NCBI RefSeq assembly: GCF_018873765.1
Contig: NC_057925.1
Coordinates: 60,214,970 to 60,278,969 of the forward strand
Length of the DNA stretch: 64,000 nucleotides
Source of the DNA: Telopea speciosissima
Taxonomy: Eukaryota > Streptophyta > Magnoliopsida > Proteales > Proteaceae
Reading direction: 5' to 3'
Positions within the stretch are counted from its first letter, which is position 1, and each line of letters opens with the position of its first letter. The translations under genes and the position numbers were made by a program. The notes beneath the pieces were generated by a model. It did not search any database. It was not told where the DNA came from and saw nothing but the letters and a program-made list of their open reading frames with translations. Positions 1-10,639 of the stretch are shown here, piece by piece.

Positions 1-118
1 TTGCCAGGTGTCAACCTCTCAAACCCGAACTGCACCCCACTCCGCGATCAAGGAATTAGAGAGGATTTTAATTAACTTACACCAATCAATCGAGATCAGA
101 TCATGCCCTTGTACAAGT

Positions 119-356
119 ACCGTCCAAGGCCACTCACATGGATTAATCCACTCCTCCAATGGGACCCACAGTAGATTCCATATGACTGGCCCTAGAGGGC
201 CTTGGACGATGAATTTTTATCTTCTCAAGAACGGTGCACTGCCTAGTACACCTCACTTGAGAATCCAACCGTACACTCAAACATTTGAGAAGATAAAAAG
301 ACGCCACTGCCTCGACGGTGCACTGCACTTGAGAGGATAAAAATCCCTTGGACGGT
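119..356. mobile_element. MITE-like foldback element in the lipoxygenase promoter region
   Basis: The ends are perfect 11-bp inverted repeats, accgtccaagg at 119-129 and ccttggacggt at 346-356. Weaker internal inverted similarity surrounds the A/T-rich motif near 213-226 and 331-345. It lies about 200 bp upstream of the lipoxygenase TATA-like box. No transposase is encoded and no clear target duplication was found, so the superfamily is undecided. Confidence 0.5.
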
Positions 357-550
357 CTCAACTAACCTTCTCCCCCGCCGACGCTAGCTTCTTCTCTAGT
401 CTCTAGTTTTTGTGATTACTTCCATCACTTTCAGAATGCTCTCTACAGAATTAAATCTTCTTGTGAAATTTTATACTTGTCTTGCTTATTTAAACGTTGT
501 GATATAACTTTGTAATCCAATTCCAACCACCATTAATAAAGTTCTCTCCC

Positions 551-558
551 TATAAATT
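551..558 (+). promoter_or_regulatory. Candidate TATA box of the lipoxygenase gene
   Basis: The motif tataaatt lies 138 bp upstream of the chosen ATG (689). It is followed by a (CTT)n run at 563-589 and a (GA)n run at 613-638, which are common in plant 5' leaders. If it is the TATA box, transcription would start near 580-590. The assignment rests on motif and distance only. Confidence 0.45.
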
Positions 559-688
559 CTTTCTTCTTCTTCTTCTTCTTCTTCTTCTTATAGCTGTGTG
601 TGTCACAGTTACAGAGAGAGAGAGAGAGAGAGAGAGACCCTCTTTGGCTCACTCAGTTAAAGTAAGTCAAGAAACGCTGGAGAGATCG

Positions 689-3600
689 ATGTTTGAGACT
701 CATCTGCGCCCATTATCTGATACTAATGGACCAGTACTCTTGAGCTTACCAAAGGTTATAGTCTCCAGCCATGGGACTTATAAAGTAGTGTTTCCCATCA
801 GAACAGTGCCGGCGACTCAGTTTCCAAAACTGAAGAGTAGTTGTTGCCATTATCGTCGTCGTCGCCGATCATCAGTCTCCGGTGGTGGCATTAGAGCAAT
901 GGCTAATAATGCAGCAGAAGCAGAGAATTCTATCACCATTACTGCCGTTGTCACAACTAAGGTTCCATTAAGCCTCAGTAATGTTGAGGATATTCTTGGG
1001 AGAACCTTTCATTTGGAGCTCGCAAGCGCTCAACTTGATCCAAGTAAGTAGTAGTAGTAGTAGTAGTATTATATATAGTAGCAATTCTCATTTATGGGTA
1101 CCTCTATAGTTTTATTATGGAAATAATGTAGCAAAACCATTTTTCCCAGCAAAAATGGTTGTTTGATTTAAGCCACCATGAGGGCTGGTACTGTTTTTCT
1201 TTTAATCCAAACCAAGGTTTAAAAACTCAGGAATCCGTCATGGAATCCACCGGAACCTTAGAAAATGGAATAGGGAGGAAGAAGTAAAGAATTTCAACCG
1301 TGATTTCTTTTTATTATTTTTTTTAAGGGAGAGGGTTGGGCATACCGCTAGCTTTCCTCGAGATAGCGGCTGTGCCCTATAACATGGGAGAGAGGGCACA
1401 ACACCGGAACCCTAGAAAATGGAATAGGGAGGAAGAAGTTAAGATTTCAAGAGTGAATTTTTTTAGGGAGAGGGTTGGGCATGCCGCTAGAGCCAGCGGT
1501 TGTGACCTATACGGTGGGAGAGAGATAGACTCAAACTGGGTACAATGTCGGTGTGTCCATCTTTACCTTTTTTTAATAAGTTTTTATTTAAAATACTTGT
1601 AGATATTGCTATAAAAGGTAAGTTTCATTGATCATCTGATATTTTAATGATTAAAAGAAGAGAAAAATGGCCAAAAAATGAAGATTTGCATCCATAGTCG
1701 ATTCAAAATAGGGTTTTAGAAATTTGGCATAATCGAAATCAAGGTTGTCCGATTCTTTGAACTATGATCCAAATAATTAGATAGATTGGATGCCCTCTTA
1801 AAAGACATATGTGGTCATTTTTGTGAAATTAGCAAAAGATTCTATTTTTATGAGGACAAAAAAAGAAATCAATAATGAAGGAGGAATCCCTTCATCAGTG
1901 TCATTGGTCCAATAGTCTAATCTAATTGGATTACCGAAGGGTGTATTGGATCATGAACAACAAGGGTAGGAGTTAACGGATCCGGCTTCTCTCTAACACA
2001 CATTGTGCGGCTGAGAAGCCCCGATCCACACGTCAGCACACATCTTGACATGTTGACGTGTGGATCGGGGACTCGCCAACCAATCAACGTGTGTTGCACA
2101 CCGGATCGCACGGGAGAGGAGCCCAATCCCACAGGGTCACATCATCAATCTTGAAAGGTTACTTTCACTGAAAATTCTCTTTTTTTATCTTTTTTTTTTT
2201 TTTTTTTTCTTTCATCCAACCAAAAGCAAATCTATTTTTCTTTCCTCATTAAAAATGAAAATGCTAACTTTACAAGTATGTTAAGATCACAATCCAATCA
2301 CATCTTAGGAAAGTATACTATTTTTAACTCATCATATCTAAATGGATTTCCATACCTACAAATCTTGTTGTCATCATGGTCTATTTTTATATTGAGAAAA
2401 GTATTCGAACTCAGAAGATTTTTCCATTAACTCCATCAAATAAGGGGCAAGGGGTGTTTATATCATTTTAGATGGACATTATGCCAATCTGATCACAATT
2501 CAATCACATCTTAGGAAAGTACTTATTTTTCACTCATCCTATCTAAAAGGGGTTTCCATACCTACAAATCTTATTGTTATCATGGTCCATTTTTATATAT
2601 AGGAAAAGTATTCGAACACGGGAGATTCTCCCATCAACTCCATCAAATAAGAGGCAAAGGATATTTACATCATTTTAGATGGCATTTATGCTAATCTGAC
2701 TGCATTTGATGTTGGTCGTGTATATGTACATTTATGCTTGAAAATTTTTGCTTTTTTTAATTTACAGTTAATATTGATCCAATGCAGTCAGATCTGTAAT
2801 ACCATCATATCAGTATCGGTCATGACCAATACTAATACTTATAACCTTGGTTGTCATAGGATAATTAAGACTATGAGTAACCTGTGAAATTGTTCATGTG
2901 AGGTTAGCAAAACACATTTTAAGAGGCATTTACAATAGAGGAACTATGAGTCCTGTAAGTTTGTTTCTATATCTAGGGAAACCAATATTGTGACAGATTC
3001 CCTAGTCAGGAAGGTCTTGTTGCCGTGAGCTCTGCTCCTGTTTTTCAATGAATTTTTTCTTACCAAAAAAAAAAAAACACAATAGAGGAACTACAAAAAG
3101 GAGATGCAAGTATATGAGGGTGGCAAACCTTTATAAGTGCTCATCAAGTGTCAATTTAAATTTGGGTCTTCCTTCTCCCAAAACCACAGAAAATCGTCTG
3201 GCAGTACTAAAGGGAAGGAGGGGATGGGATCATTTTGAATATGAATCACATATTTTTTTTTTAAATTAATGGGTGGTACGATGAATTTAGGTGCAGACAT
3301 AAACTATGATACGAGGCATGTTGCTATTTTGGCTCACACGAACTGAACATGGGACTTGGGACACCTAATAAATAATGTCCACAAGAACTAGTTCACTATT
3401 CGGATAGTATTTTGGAGCTATGGTAGATCTTTTGCCCCATTGGGATGTACCTTTTTTTTTTTTTTTGGTAAGGGGGATGTACGCTAAACACAAGGATCGG
3501 GTTTCCCTCTACCCATGGTGGATGGTATCCCATTCACCGTAGGAGCAGGAGAGGATGGGAATTGAAAGGGTATTATTAGGAGAGGTTTGTAAACCCTACG

Positions 3601-5651
3601 ATGGTAGGTGAAACGTCCTCTATGGGTGAAGAGAAACTTAGTCCTAAAACAAAAGAAAAGAATTTATATGGTGGAAAAGGAAGAGAATCGATGAAGACCT
3701 GATTGATATTTATATATATATATATATATATTTTTGAACGTAGAGGTAGAGGACATTTTATATAAGGAGAAGAGAGATAGAGAGACAGATGATGCTAGTG
3801 TACCCTTCTACCGTCCACTCTTATCCTATTTCACTTAAAAAAATATCCGAAGGAATTCTATGACCTCACAAAAGTTCCTATCATCCAATAAAAAGGAAAT
3901 TGTCTTTCCTTCTTCTTTCATACTTAATTCCTTTACTTTGTTATATTGCTGATAATAGATACTTTTGCAAATTTATTGGAATTATTTGAATGACACTTTT
4001 ATAAATTAATCTTGAACATGTAACCTTCTTTTGATTGCTCAGTTCTTTAAGTTAAATGTAAAAAGGGATTTTTAAAATAATTTAAGTGTCATTTTAAAAA
4101 ACTATTTTCAAATATATGTGTGAAACAATAGGGTTTTTACCCTCATTGAAGAAGAAGTGTTTTATACTAGGAGGGTAAAAAAATAAAATTACAAACACCG
4201 ACTGATCTAGCTAGGGTTATTATTAATCTCTTTCCTAATTGTTGGAGGTCCGAAATACGGACCTTTATCTATTCCACTTCCCCAAGTTTCTGTAATAGAG
4301 GAGGGTAAAAATGACTACCCTACCCCTGCCCGAACACACTACCCTGGTGGGGTCCTTCCCCCCTCTCTTCTATTAGAGGAACTTGGAGAAATGGAGCAGA
4401 TAAAAACACCCGAAATACCTCCACTATTCCTTGGCACCCATCTAAACCAATGATGGCCATCGGTATGTGAAAGAATTCCTCCTTCACCGTGGCTTGAGAA
4501 AATATATTATTATATAAGAGGTCATGACATATTCATGTTTTGTTCCTTGTTACATACTTGTATGGAGGCTGAAAATTCACTATTAATTTGTGGTTTTTTT
4601 TTTTTTTTTTTTTTTTTCGAAAAAAAGAGACGGGAATGGAGAAAGATACCATAAAAGGATACGCACGTTGTGTTAGCCAAAAAGAGGGAAATGCAAACTA
4701 TGAGGGCAAGTTGGTGGTTCCTGCAAATTTTGGCGAAGTGGGTGCAGTGCTTGTGGAGAATGAACACCCCACGGAGCTCTTCATCAAGACCATTGTCCTC
4801 AATGGATCTCTCACTGGTACTCTCAACATCACCTGCAACTCTTGGGTCCATTCTAAGTCAGAGAACCCACAAAAGAGGGTCTTCTTCACCAACAAGGTCT
4901 CTCTCTGTCTCTCTCTCTCACTCAAAAATGGGTACAATTTGAAGTAATAATAAGAACACATTATCATAGACATAGTCCATTAAACTCATGTCATGTTTGG
5001 TACTAGTCCTACTTGCCATCACAAACACCAAGTGGCCTGAGGGGGCTGAGAGAGAAGGAGCTTGAGAACCTTCGTGGCGATGGAAAGGGAGAACGAAAGG
5101 CGTTCGAGAGGATCTATGATTACGACAAGTATAATGACCTTGGAGACCCAGACAGCAGTGATGAACTAGCAAGACCAGTCCTAGGTGGTGAGGAACACCC
5201 TTATCCAAGGCGTTGTAGAACAGGCCGTGATCCTTGCGACAAAGGTAAGATATTGATCACCATCACCACCATTTCTGCTTCCCTATCATGTACACATTCT
5301 TTAAATTTGAATGTTGTAGATCCATTGTCGGAGAAAAGAAGCCTCAGCATATACGTACCAAGGGACGAGGAATTCTCTGATGTCAAGACACTAACATTCT
5401 ATTGTGAGACAATAAGTGCTGCATTGGATGCTTTGCTCCCTCAGATCAGAGCTACTCTCACAGACAGCAATCTTGGATTTCCTTCCTTCCTCGCCATTGA
5501 TTCCCTCTTCATTCAAGGGATGGAGTTACCCCAAGTTGAAAATCAAGGGTTATTGAAGAAACTATCTTCTGGGCTTGCCAAGGCTATAAAACATGGAGAT
5601 ACGATCCTGCGCTTTAAGATCCCTAAACTGTATGAAAGTAAGAACTAAGAA

Positions 5652-5689
<38 letters not shown>

Positions 5690-7783
5690 AGCGATCATTT
5701 ACCTTGCAGGAGACCACTTTTCTTGGTTAAGAGAGGAGGAATTTGCTCGTCAAACACTTGCTGGTGTCAACCCCTATAGCATTCAGCTAGTCACAGTATG
5801 ATAAATGAATATCACCTACATATGACATGAGAGTTTAAGAGATACATAAACATCAAAGATCAAAGCTTGTCATCTTACGATTAATAACACAATTTTGCAG
5901 GAATGGCCATTGAAGAGTGAGCTCGATCCTAAGATCTATGGCCCACTGGAGTCGGCAATTACGACTGCAATTGTTGAGCAAGGAATTGGACATCAAATGA
6001 CCATCAATGAGGTAGCACAAATGCAATAGAATAGGAGATTGGTTTAGCATCTACTAATTTCTAATTTATGTTTGCAGGCCATAAATGGAAAGAAACTGTT
6101 CATGTTAGATTATCATGATTTGCTATTACCTTGTGTGAAGAAAGTAAGAGATATAGAAGGCACGACACTATATGGGTCTCGCACACTATTCTTTCTCAAC
6201 CCTGATGGCACACTAAAACCCCTTGCTATCGAGCTCACTCGACCACCCATAGATGACAAGCCACAGTGGAAACAAGTGTTTTTACCTAGTACTGATACCA
6301 TTGATAGTTGGTTATGGAGACTAGCCAAATCTCATGTGTGTGCTCATGAATCAGGTTATCATGAGCTTGTCAGCCACTGGTAAAACCTTCAATGCCCAAC
6401 AAAGGTTTATCCTTTGGGACTTTAATTTGGCATTGTGGAATTAATCTAGCAAACTTTGATGTTGCTCTATTTCTTTTATGTAGGCTGAGGACTCATTGTT
6501 GTACAGAGCCATACATAATTGCAGCTAATCGGCAACTAAGTGCAATGCATCCAATCTACAGATTTTTGCATCCTCATTTTCGATACACAATGAAGATCAA
6601 TTCTCTTGCTCGGTTGGCCCTCATCAATGGAAATGGGATAATTGAGAGTTCCTTCTCACTACGCAAGTATTCAATGGAGCTTAGTTCTGTTGCTTATGAC
6701 AAATTCTGGCGTTTTGACATGGAGGGTCTACCAGCAGACCTCATTAGGAGGTAATGCATTTATGGTATAAAATGTTGATATCAAGGTAAATATAGTAATA
6801 GGACACTACAGTGAAATTTTTAAGTATAACATCGTAGTGTCGTAACTAAGTCATGAATTCTATGGATTATTGATATAGATTCCAAACGCACAATTAAGAG
6901 CTCTAATGGGCAATATCAGAAACAGAGAAACTGTTTCAAGTAGAGCTACAATGGAATCCTTAAAGTCACTCAGCAACTTCTCAAGTAAGGTTCTAATCAA
7001 TGTCATATTTCAATTGCTAACAGGGGAATGGCAGTCAAGGACCAAACAGCTGAGCATGGTGTGAAGCTGACCATCAAGGACTACCCCTTTGCAGATGATG
7101 GCCTCCTCATTTGGACAGCCACAAAGCAATGGGTGAGTGACTATGTCAACCACTATTACCCGGATGCTAGCCTAGTTGAATCTGATCAAGAGCTGCAAGC
7201 ATGGTGGACTGAGGTCAGAACCCAAGGCCATGGAGACAAGAAGGATGAACCATGGTGGCCAGTCCTCGAAACACAAGAAAATCTTATTGAAATCTTGACA
7301 ACCATTATCTGGGTTGCCTCATGCCACCATTCTGCTGTAAACTTTGGTCAGTATGCATATGGTGGTTACTTTCCAAACCGACCCACAATTGCTAGAACCA
7401 ACATGCCCACTGAAGACCCTTCAGAACAAGACCTCAAGAAATTCATGGAGAAACCCACATTAGCACTCTTGCAGTCCTTCCCTTCACAGATTCAAGCAAC
7501 AACTGTGATGACTGTTTTGGATGTGTTGTCAACACACTCGATTGATGAAGAGTATCTTGGAGGAAAGATAGAGGCAACATGGGCCGATAATCCAGTTACC
7601 AAGGATGCATTTGAGAAGTTCAATGAAAGATTGAAGGAGATTGAAGCAATTATTGATGCCAGAAACACAGATTTGAAGCTGAAGAATAGAACTGGAGCTG
7701 GCATTGTACCATATCAGCTCCTGAAACCATTCTCTGACTCTGGATTGACGGGGATGGGAATTCCTAACAGTATCTCTATTTAG
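689..7783 (+). CDS. Plastid-type 13-lipoxygenase (linoleate 13S-lipoxygenase, LOX2 class)
   Basis: Nine exons are inferred: 689-1043, 4628-4896, 5007-5244, 5320-5637, 5710-5795, 5901-6011, 6078-6379, 6484-6750 and 7024-7783, giving 901 residues, normal for type-2 LOX. The enzyme adds O2 to C13 of linoleic or linolenic acid, the entry step to jasmonates and green-leaf volatiles. The first 50 or so residues are Ser/Arg-rich and resemble a chloroplast transit peptide. A PLAT/beta-barrel domain (about 85-205) precedes the catalytic domain. The iron ligands are all present: His554 and His559 (motif [10 protein letters not shown]), His751 and Asn755 (HSAVN), and C-terminal Ile901. The start at 689 was preferred over an in-frame ATG at 596, which would put the GA repeat into the protein. 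Intron 1 (3.6 kb) is full of repeats. A 3' part of this gene is duplicated at 21874. The 13-specificity is inferred from family resemblance. Confidence 0.93.
1250..1540. repeat. Imperfect tandem duplication in LOX intron 1
   Basis: Two units of about 155 bp start at about 1250 and 1405. Both contain the sequence around ccggaacc(t/c)tagaaaatgg and end near a 'gggagagggttgggcat' stretch. It is non-coding; origin unknown. Confidence 0.6.
1979..2129. mobile_element. Foldback (MITE-like) hairpin in LOX intron 1
   Basis: The inner arms are 17 bp and perfectly complementary (2019-2035 with 2054-2070). Outer arms near 1979-1993 and 2115-2129 pair with a few mismatches. No coding capacity is present. 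It is most likely a non-autonomous DNA element; the superfamily is unknown. Confidence 0.6.
2285..2697. repeat. Two-copy tandem repeat, period 206 bp, in LOX intron 1
   Basis: Unit 1 begins at 2285 and unit 2 at 2491; both open with gatcacaat and match over most of their length with scattered substitutions. No open frame is shared. A local tandem duplication is the simplest explanation. Confidence 0.7.
4247..4415. mobile_element. Foldback element, family shared with 50455-50600
   Basis: The flanks near 4258-4310 and 4355-4408 form imperfect inverted repeats. The core ccctgcccgaacac (near 4324-4337) recurs in reverse complement near 50517-50530 with similar flanks. Two copies in introns of unrelated genes indicate a dispersed small repeat family. 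Confidence 0.5.
5651..5688. repeat. (TC)n microsatellite in LOX intron 4
   Basis: An almost pure CT-dinucleotide run lies just before the exon 5 acceptor. The corresponding tract in the duplicate copy (near 22231-22246) is much shorter, so it has changed length since the duplication. Confidence 0.8.
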
Positions 7784-9002
7784 AAGTGAAACATGATCGT
7801 TTTCAAATAATTATTGTTGTGTTATGGACACATCTTATTACCTTATCTAAATAATGAAATTCAATGGCTGCAATAGTTAGTGATGATTGTTAAATCATGC
7901 TACACCATAGCCAATAGAATACAATCCAAATATTTTCTACTGCCCATCTATCTTTCTTAAATTATCATTTGCAATGATAAATAAAGCTGCAGCAATGGGA
8001 AATGAACAATCTCTTTTATTGCTTTTGCTTAACTCTACATTTCAGCTTAAAATTATCCATACACCAAGCTATAATAAGCACAATCCACTACAAAACTACC
8101 AAAAGAGACAAAAGGTCAAAATACCAGAATGGTCATCAACATATGTAGTTACTTGTACAACCAAAATGAGCATCAGTTACAAAGTGTAGTAGAACAAGGT
8201 GCCTTTTCTTTACCCACCCAGTATACCAGAAGGTCCAGAGTAATTTTCTGGGGAAATTCTAAATATCAGCATGAAATGCCACCATGCCTTTTCTATTTCT
8301 TTTGGAGTGAGTTGGTTTGACAAAGCCAATTTCAGAACCAGTTTGCATCAACTTAATGCATGATGAATAGTCTGACACCAATATCATATCAGATGAAATG
8401 CAAGGTGGTTCTGAAGCTGGCACCGTATACAAATAACTACAATGTATGATCACATGAAATCAATCAAAGTCTCTTTTTCCCCCTTTTCTTAACTCCCATG
8501 TGGGTTGGTTGCATAATTTCAAAACCTGATTTGATCAAAACTTCAGAAGAAAGAAACATAACCATGACGAGGCCAACTTATAATATAACACCAATTTATG
8601 ATCATTTATACATATATGTACAAGTAGCAATTCATGATACATGTATGCTCAAAAAGAATGAAACAGGAACAAATACATCCCTGGCAAAACTATCCTGAAA
8701 AGAATAAAGAAATGATTTTTGCTCTTTCATGGTATTACTATCATATACAGGGCACCTATACCATGACTCGCGCATGCATACGTAGACAGAGGTGGCAATG
8801 TGTATGCACGTATGGATACATACTTGCAGATGATATACCTCCAAAATTGCCTCTCTAAAATGACTGCTCAGGAGCCATGGTGCCCTCAAGAATGAAAGTT
8901 TTCAGGTCTCAAAAGGTACGACTCATTCAAGGGTGACGTACCAAGTTTTCCAAGGAGAAAACTGTTGCAATCCAATCCTATGGGAATCCTTTCTTAGTTG
9001 AA
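7784..9002. other. Convergent intergenic region between LOX and O-FucT (left copy)
   Basis: This holds the presumed 3' untranslated parts of LOX and of the O-FucT remnant. AATAATGAAAT-type A/T-rich stretches near 7850 could serve polyadenylation. No open frame is supported. The right copy is 24328-25526. Confidence 0.6.
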
Positions 9003-10206
9003 TGATGTTGTGGATCTTGGGTTAGAATCATTGCACATGCACTCTGTTACAGGATACTTTGTCACATCCCTCCTGGCCTTGCTTGTTCTGATTTCTGGCT
9101 GCCCCAGAGAATCATGGTGAAGATCCTTATAATCCTATTGAACTCAGATTCCAGTAGAGAAGCATTTAAGAAGTAAGGAAGCATCTGTCTTTTGTTCGGG
9201 GTTGTATACCTCTTGTGCCCTGCATAGGCCCTATGCCCCTGTTTCAACAACAGTTGTATAGTCGTTAGCAATGCAAAGTTGCAGAAAAAGATGCCAATCT
9301 ACGTAGCCTTTCAGTAGCATCTACCAGTCATTACAAAAAGTAAGCATTCAATATTATTTAGTAATACTTGCTCATATTCGGGTGAATTAAAACTTGGAAA
9401 GCTATGATGTAAATGAGAATGCATTATAACTCAGACTCAATGCCTTGGTCAATTCGGCATTAATTTTGGTCAAGAGTTCCTTCATTTCTTTATGTATTAA
9501 GCTACTCAATGAAGCAAGACTACAACTAGAAAAACTGGATCCAATGCCCAAATTAGTAACGGTGCTAGCAACATAATACCTGGATAGCATGCCCCATATT
9601 CCCACCATGAGATGGCATGAAGAGATCACTGTTCTCAGAAACTACATAATCAATTGCAGCAAGAAGGGAGGCTCTGTTTGCAAAAGGCTCCAATTCTCCA
9701 GGCAAAGCAAGGTCATTCTTGTTATAGAAATGAGGAAATTCTCTGATTAAAGGTAGTAAAGCTTCTCTTCCCCCCAGTGGAAGGCCTCCTGCCCAATATA
9801 TCGTAGCATTTGTTGGAGCTTCAAGTGCTTTAAGCAGCCTAAACATGAAACAAGAGGATCTTCAGGTTGAAAGAAACAATGCAAATATTATAACTTCAAA
9901 AGTAAAGGTTTTCAAACCCTACCTGGTAACCTCCAAGGCATTCAGAGGGCAAAGCCCTGCAAGCTTGCAATCATGGTAAGTCATGTTCGATCTTGCTGTA
10001 AGGAGCTCTGGCCTTAATTTTCTCTCATTGCGAATTATCTCATCATACTCATGGCTCAACCCAGGAAGACACCCAGTTCCCACCCAAACATCTTTCTCCA
10101 TGTGTAGATGAAGAGCAAGGTATGGTCCCTTACTCTGCATTCTGTCTGCTAGCTTGTTACCAAGATCTGGAATAGGAGGGGCAAACCTCAATGCATGAAA
10201 TGCCAC
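9003..10206 (-). pseudogene. Truncated O-fucosyltransferase family gene (3' half only)
   Basis: This corresponds to exons 4-6 of the intact gene at 25527-28359: about 10206-9923, 9838-9580 and 9235-9003. Exons 1-3 (N-terminal anchor and first catalytic half) are absent because the duplication ends at 10387. A one-base loss near 9126-9128 shifts the last exon relative to the intact copy. The conserved HLR motif of the intact copy reads HLH here. The late motif SHGGNMGHAIQ is kept. It is most likely a non-functional duplicate; transcription cannot be excluded. Confidence 0.88.
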
Positions 10207-10387
10207 CTAAAACAATACAATAAACAAATAAGAGAATGCAACATAAACCAAAGAAAGAAACAACAACTCACCATAAAATGGTAAATACATCTAGTTGGGT
10301 ACTCAATTGATTCATATCAGAATTTAGTTATTTGACATCAAAAATTTGGGCAAAACCTCTTCCTTTCCATCATAAAAAATGGGAAGG

Positions 10388-10639
10388 AAAATGCTAAGCT
10401 TCTAAATGTTATTCCACTAATCATTTGAAAATAAGCTTCCAAAAGCAAAATGGTACAAAACACTCTACAAATCAGGAAATCATTCAAAGCAACTGCATAT
10501 CGGGTGGAAAAAAAATTGGCATACCATGTAGCTTACTAGCTGGTGTGTCATATGCTTCCAGAAAATTTAGGTCGTACATTGCATGAAAAATACCATTGAA
10601 TCAGTAACATACTGCATCTAGTGCTTGCAGGATCCATCT
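10388..10639. other. Junction between the left duplication copy and inserted spacer DNA
   Basis: Similarity to the O-FucT locus stops at 10387. The following 250 bp match nothing else in the window that I can see and contain no supported gene. Confidence 0.5.

Larger units (their letters stand above)
5288..10387. repeat. Segmental duplication, left copy
   Basis: This 5.1-kb segment runs from LOX intron 3 through LOX exons 4-9, the LOX/O-FucT interval and the last three exons of O-FucT. It matches 21874-26916 at roughly 96-98% by eye, non-coding parts included. The left edge falls at an atgtacacattc motif shared by both copies. Similarity stops at gggaagg (10381-10387 against 26910-26916). 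Confidence 0.92.

Noticed and set aside
596-688. Upstream in-frame ATG extending the lipoxygenase by 31 residues
   Set aside because: It would translate the (GA)n leader as an Arg-Glu repeat; the ATG at 689 gives a normal transit-peptide start.
7974-8889. Short ORFs on both strands, repeated near 24438-25412
   Set aside because: They are duplicated with the segment but show stops and no domain; they are better explained as 3' untranslated and intergenic DNA.
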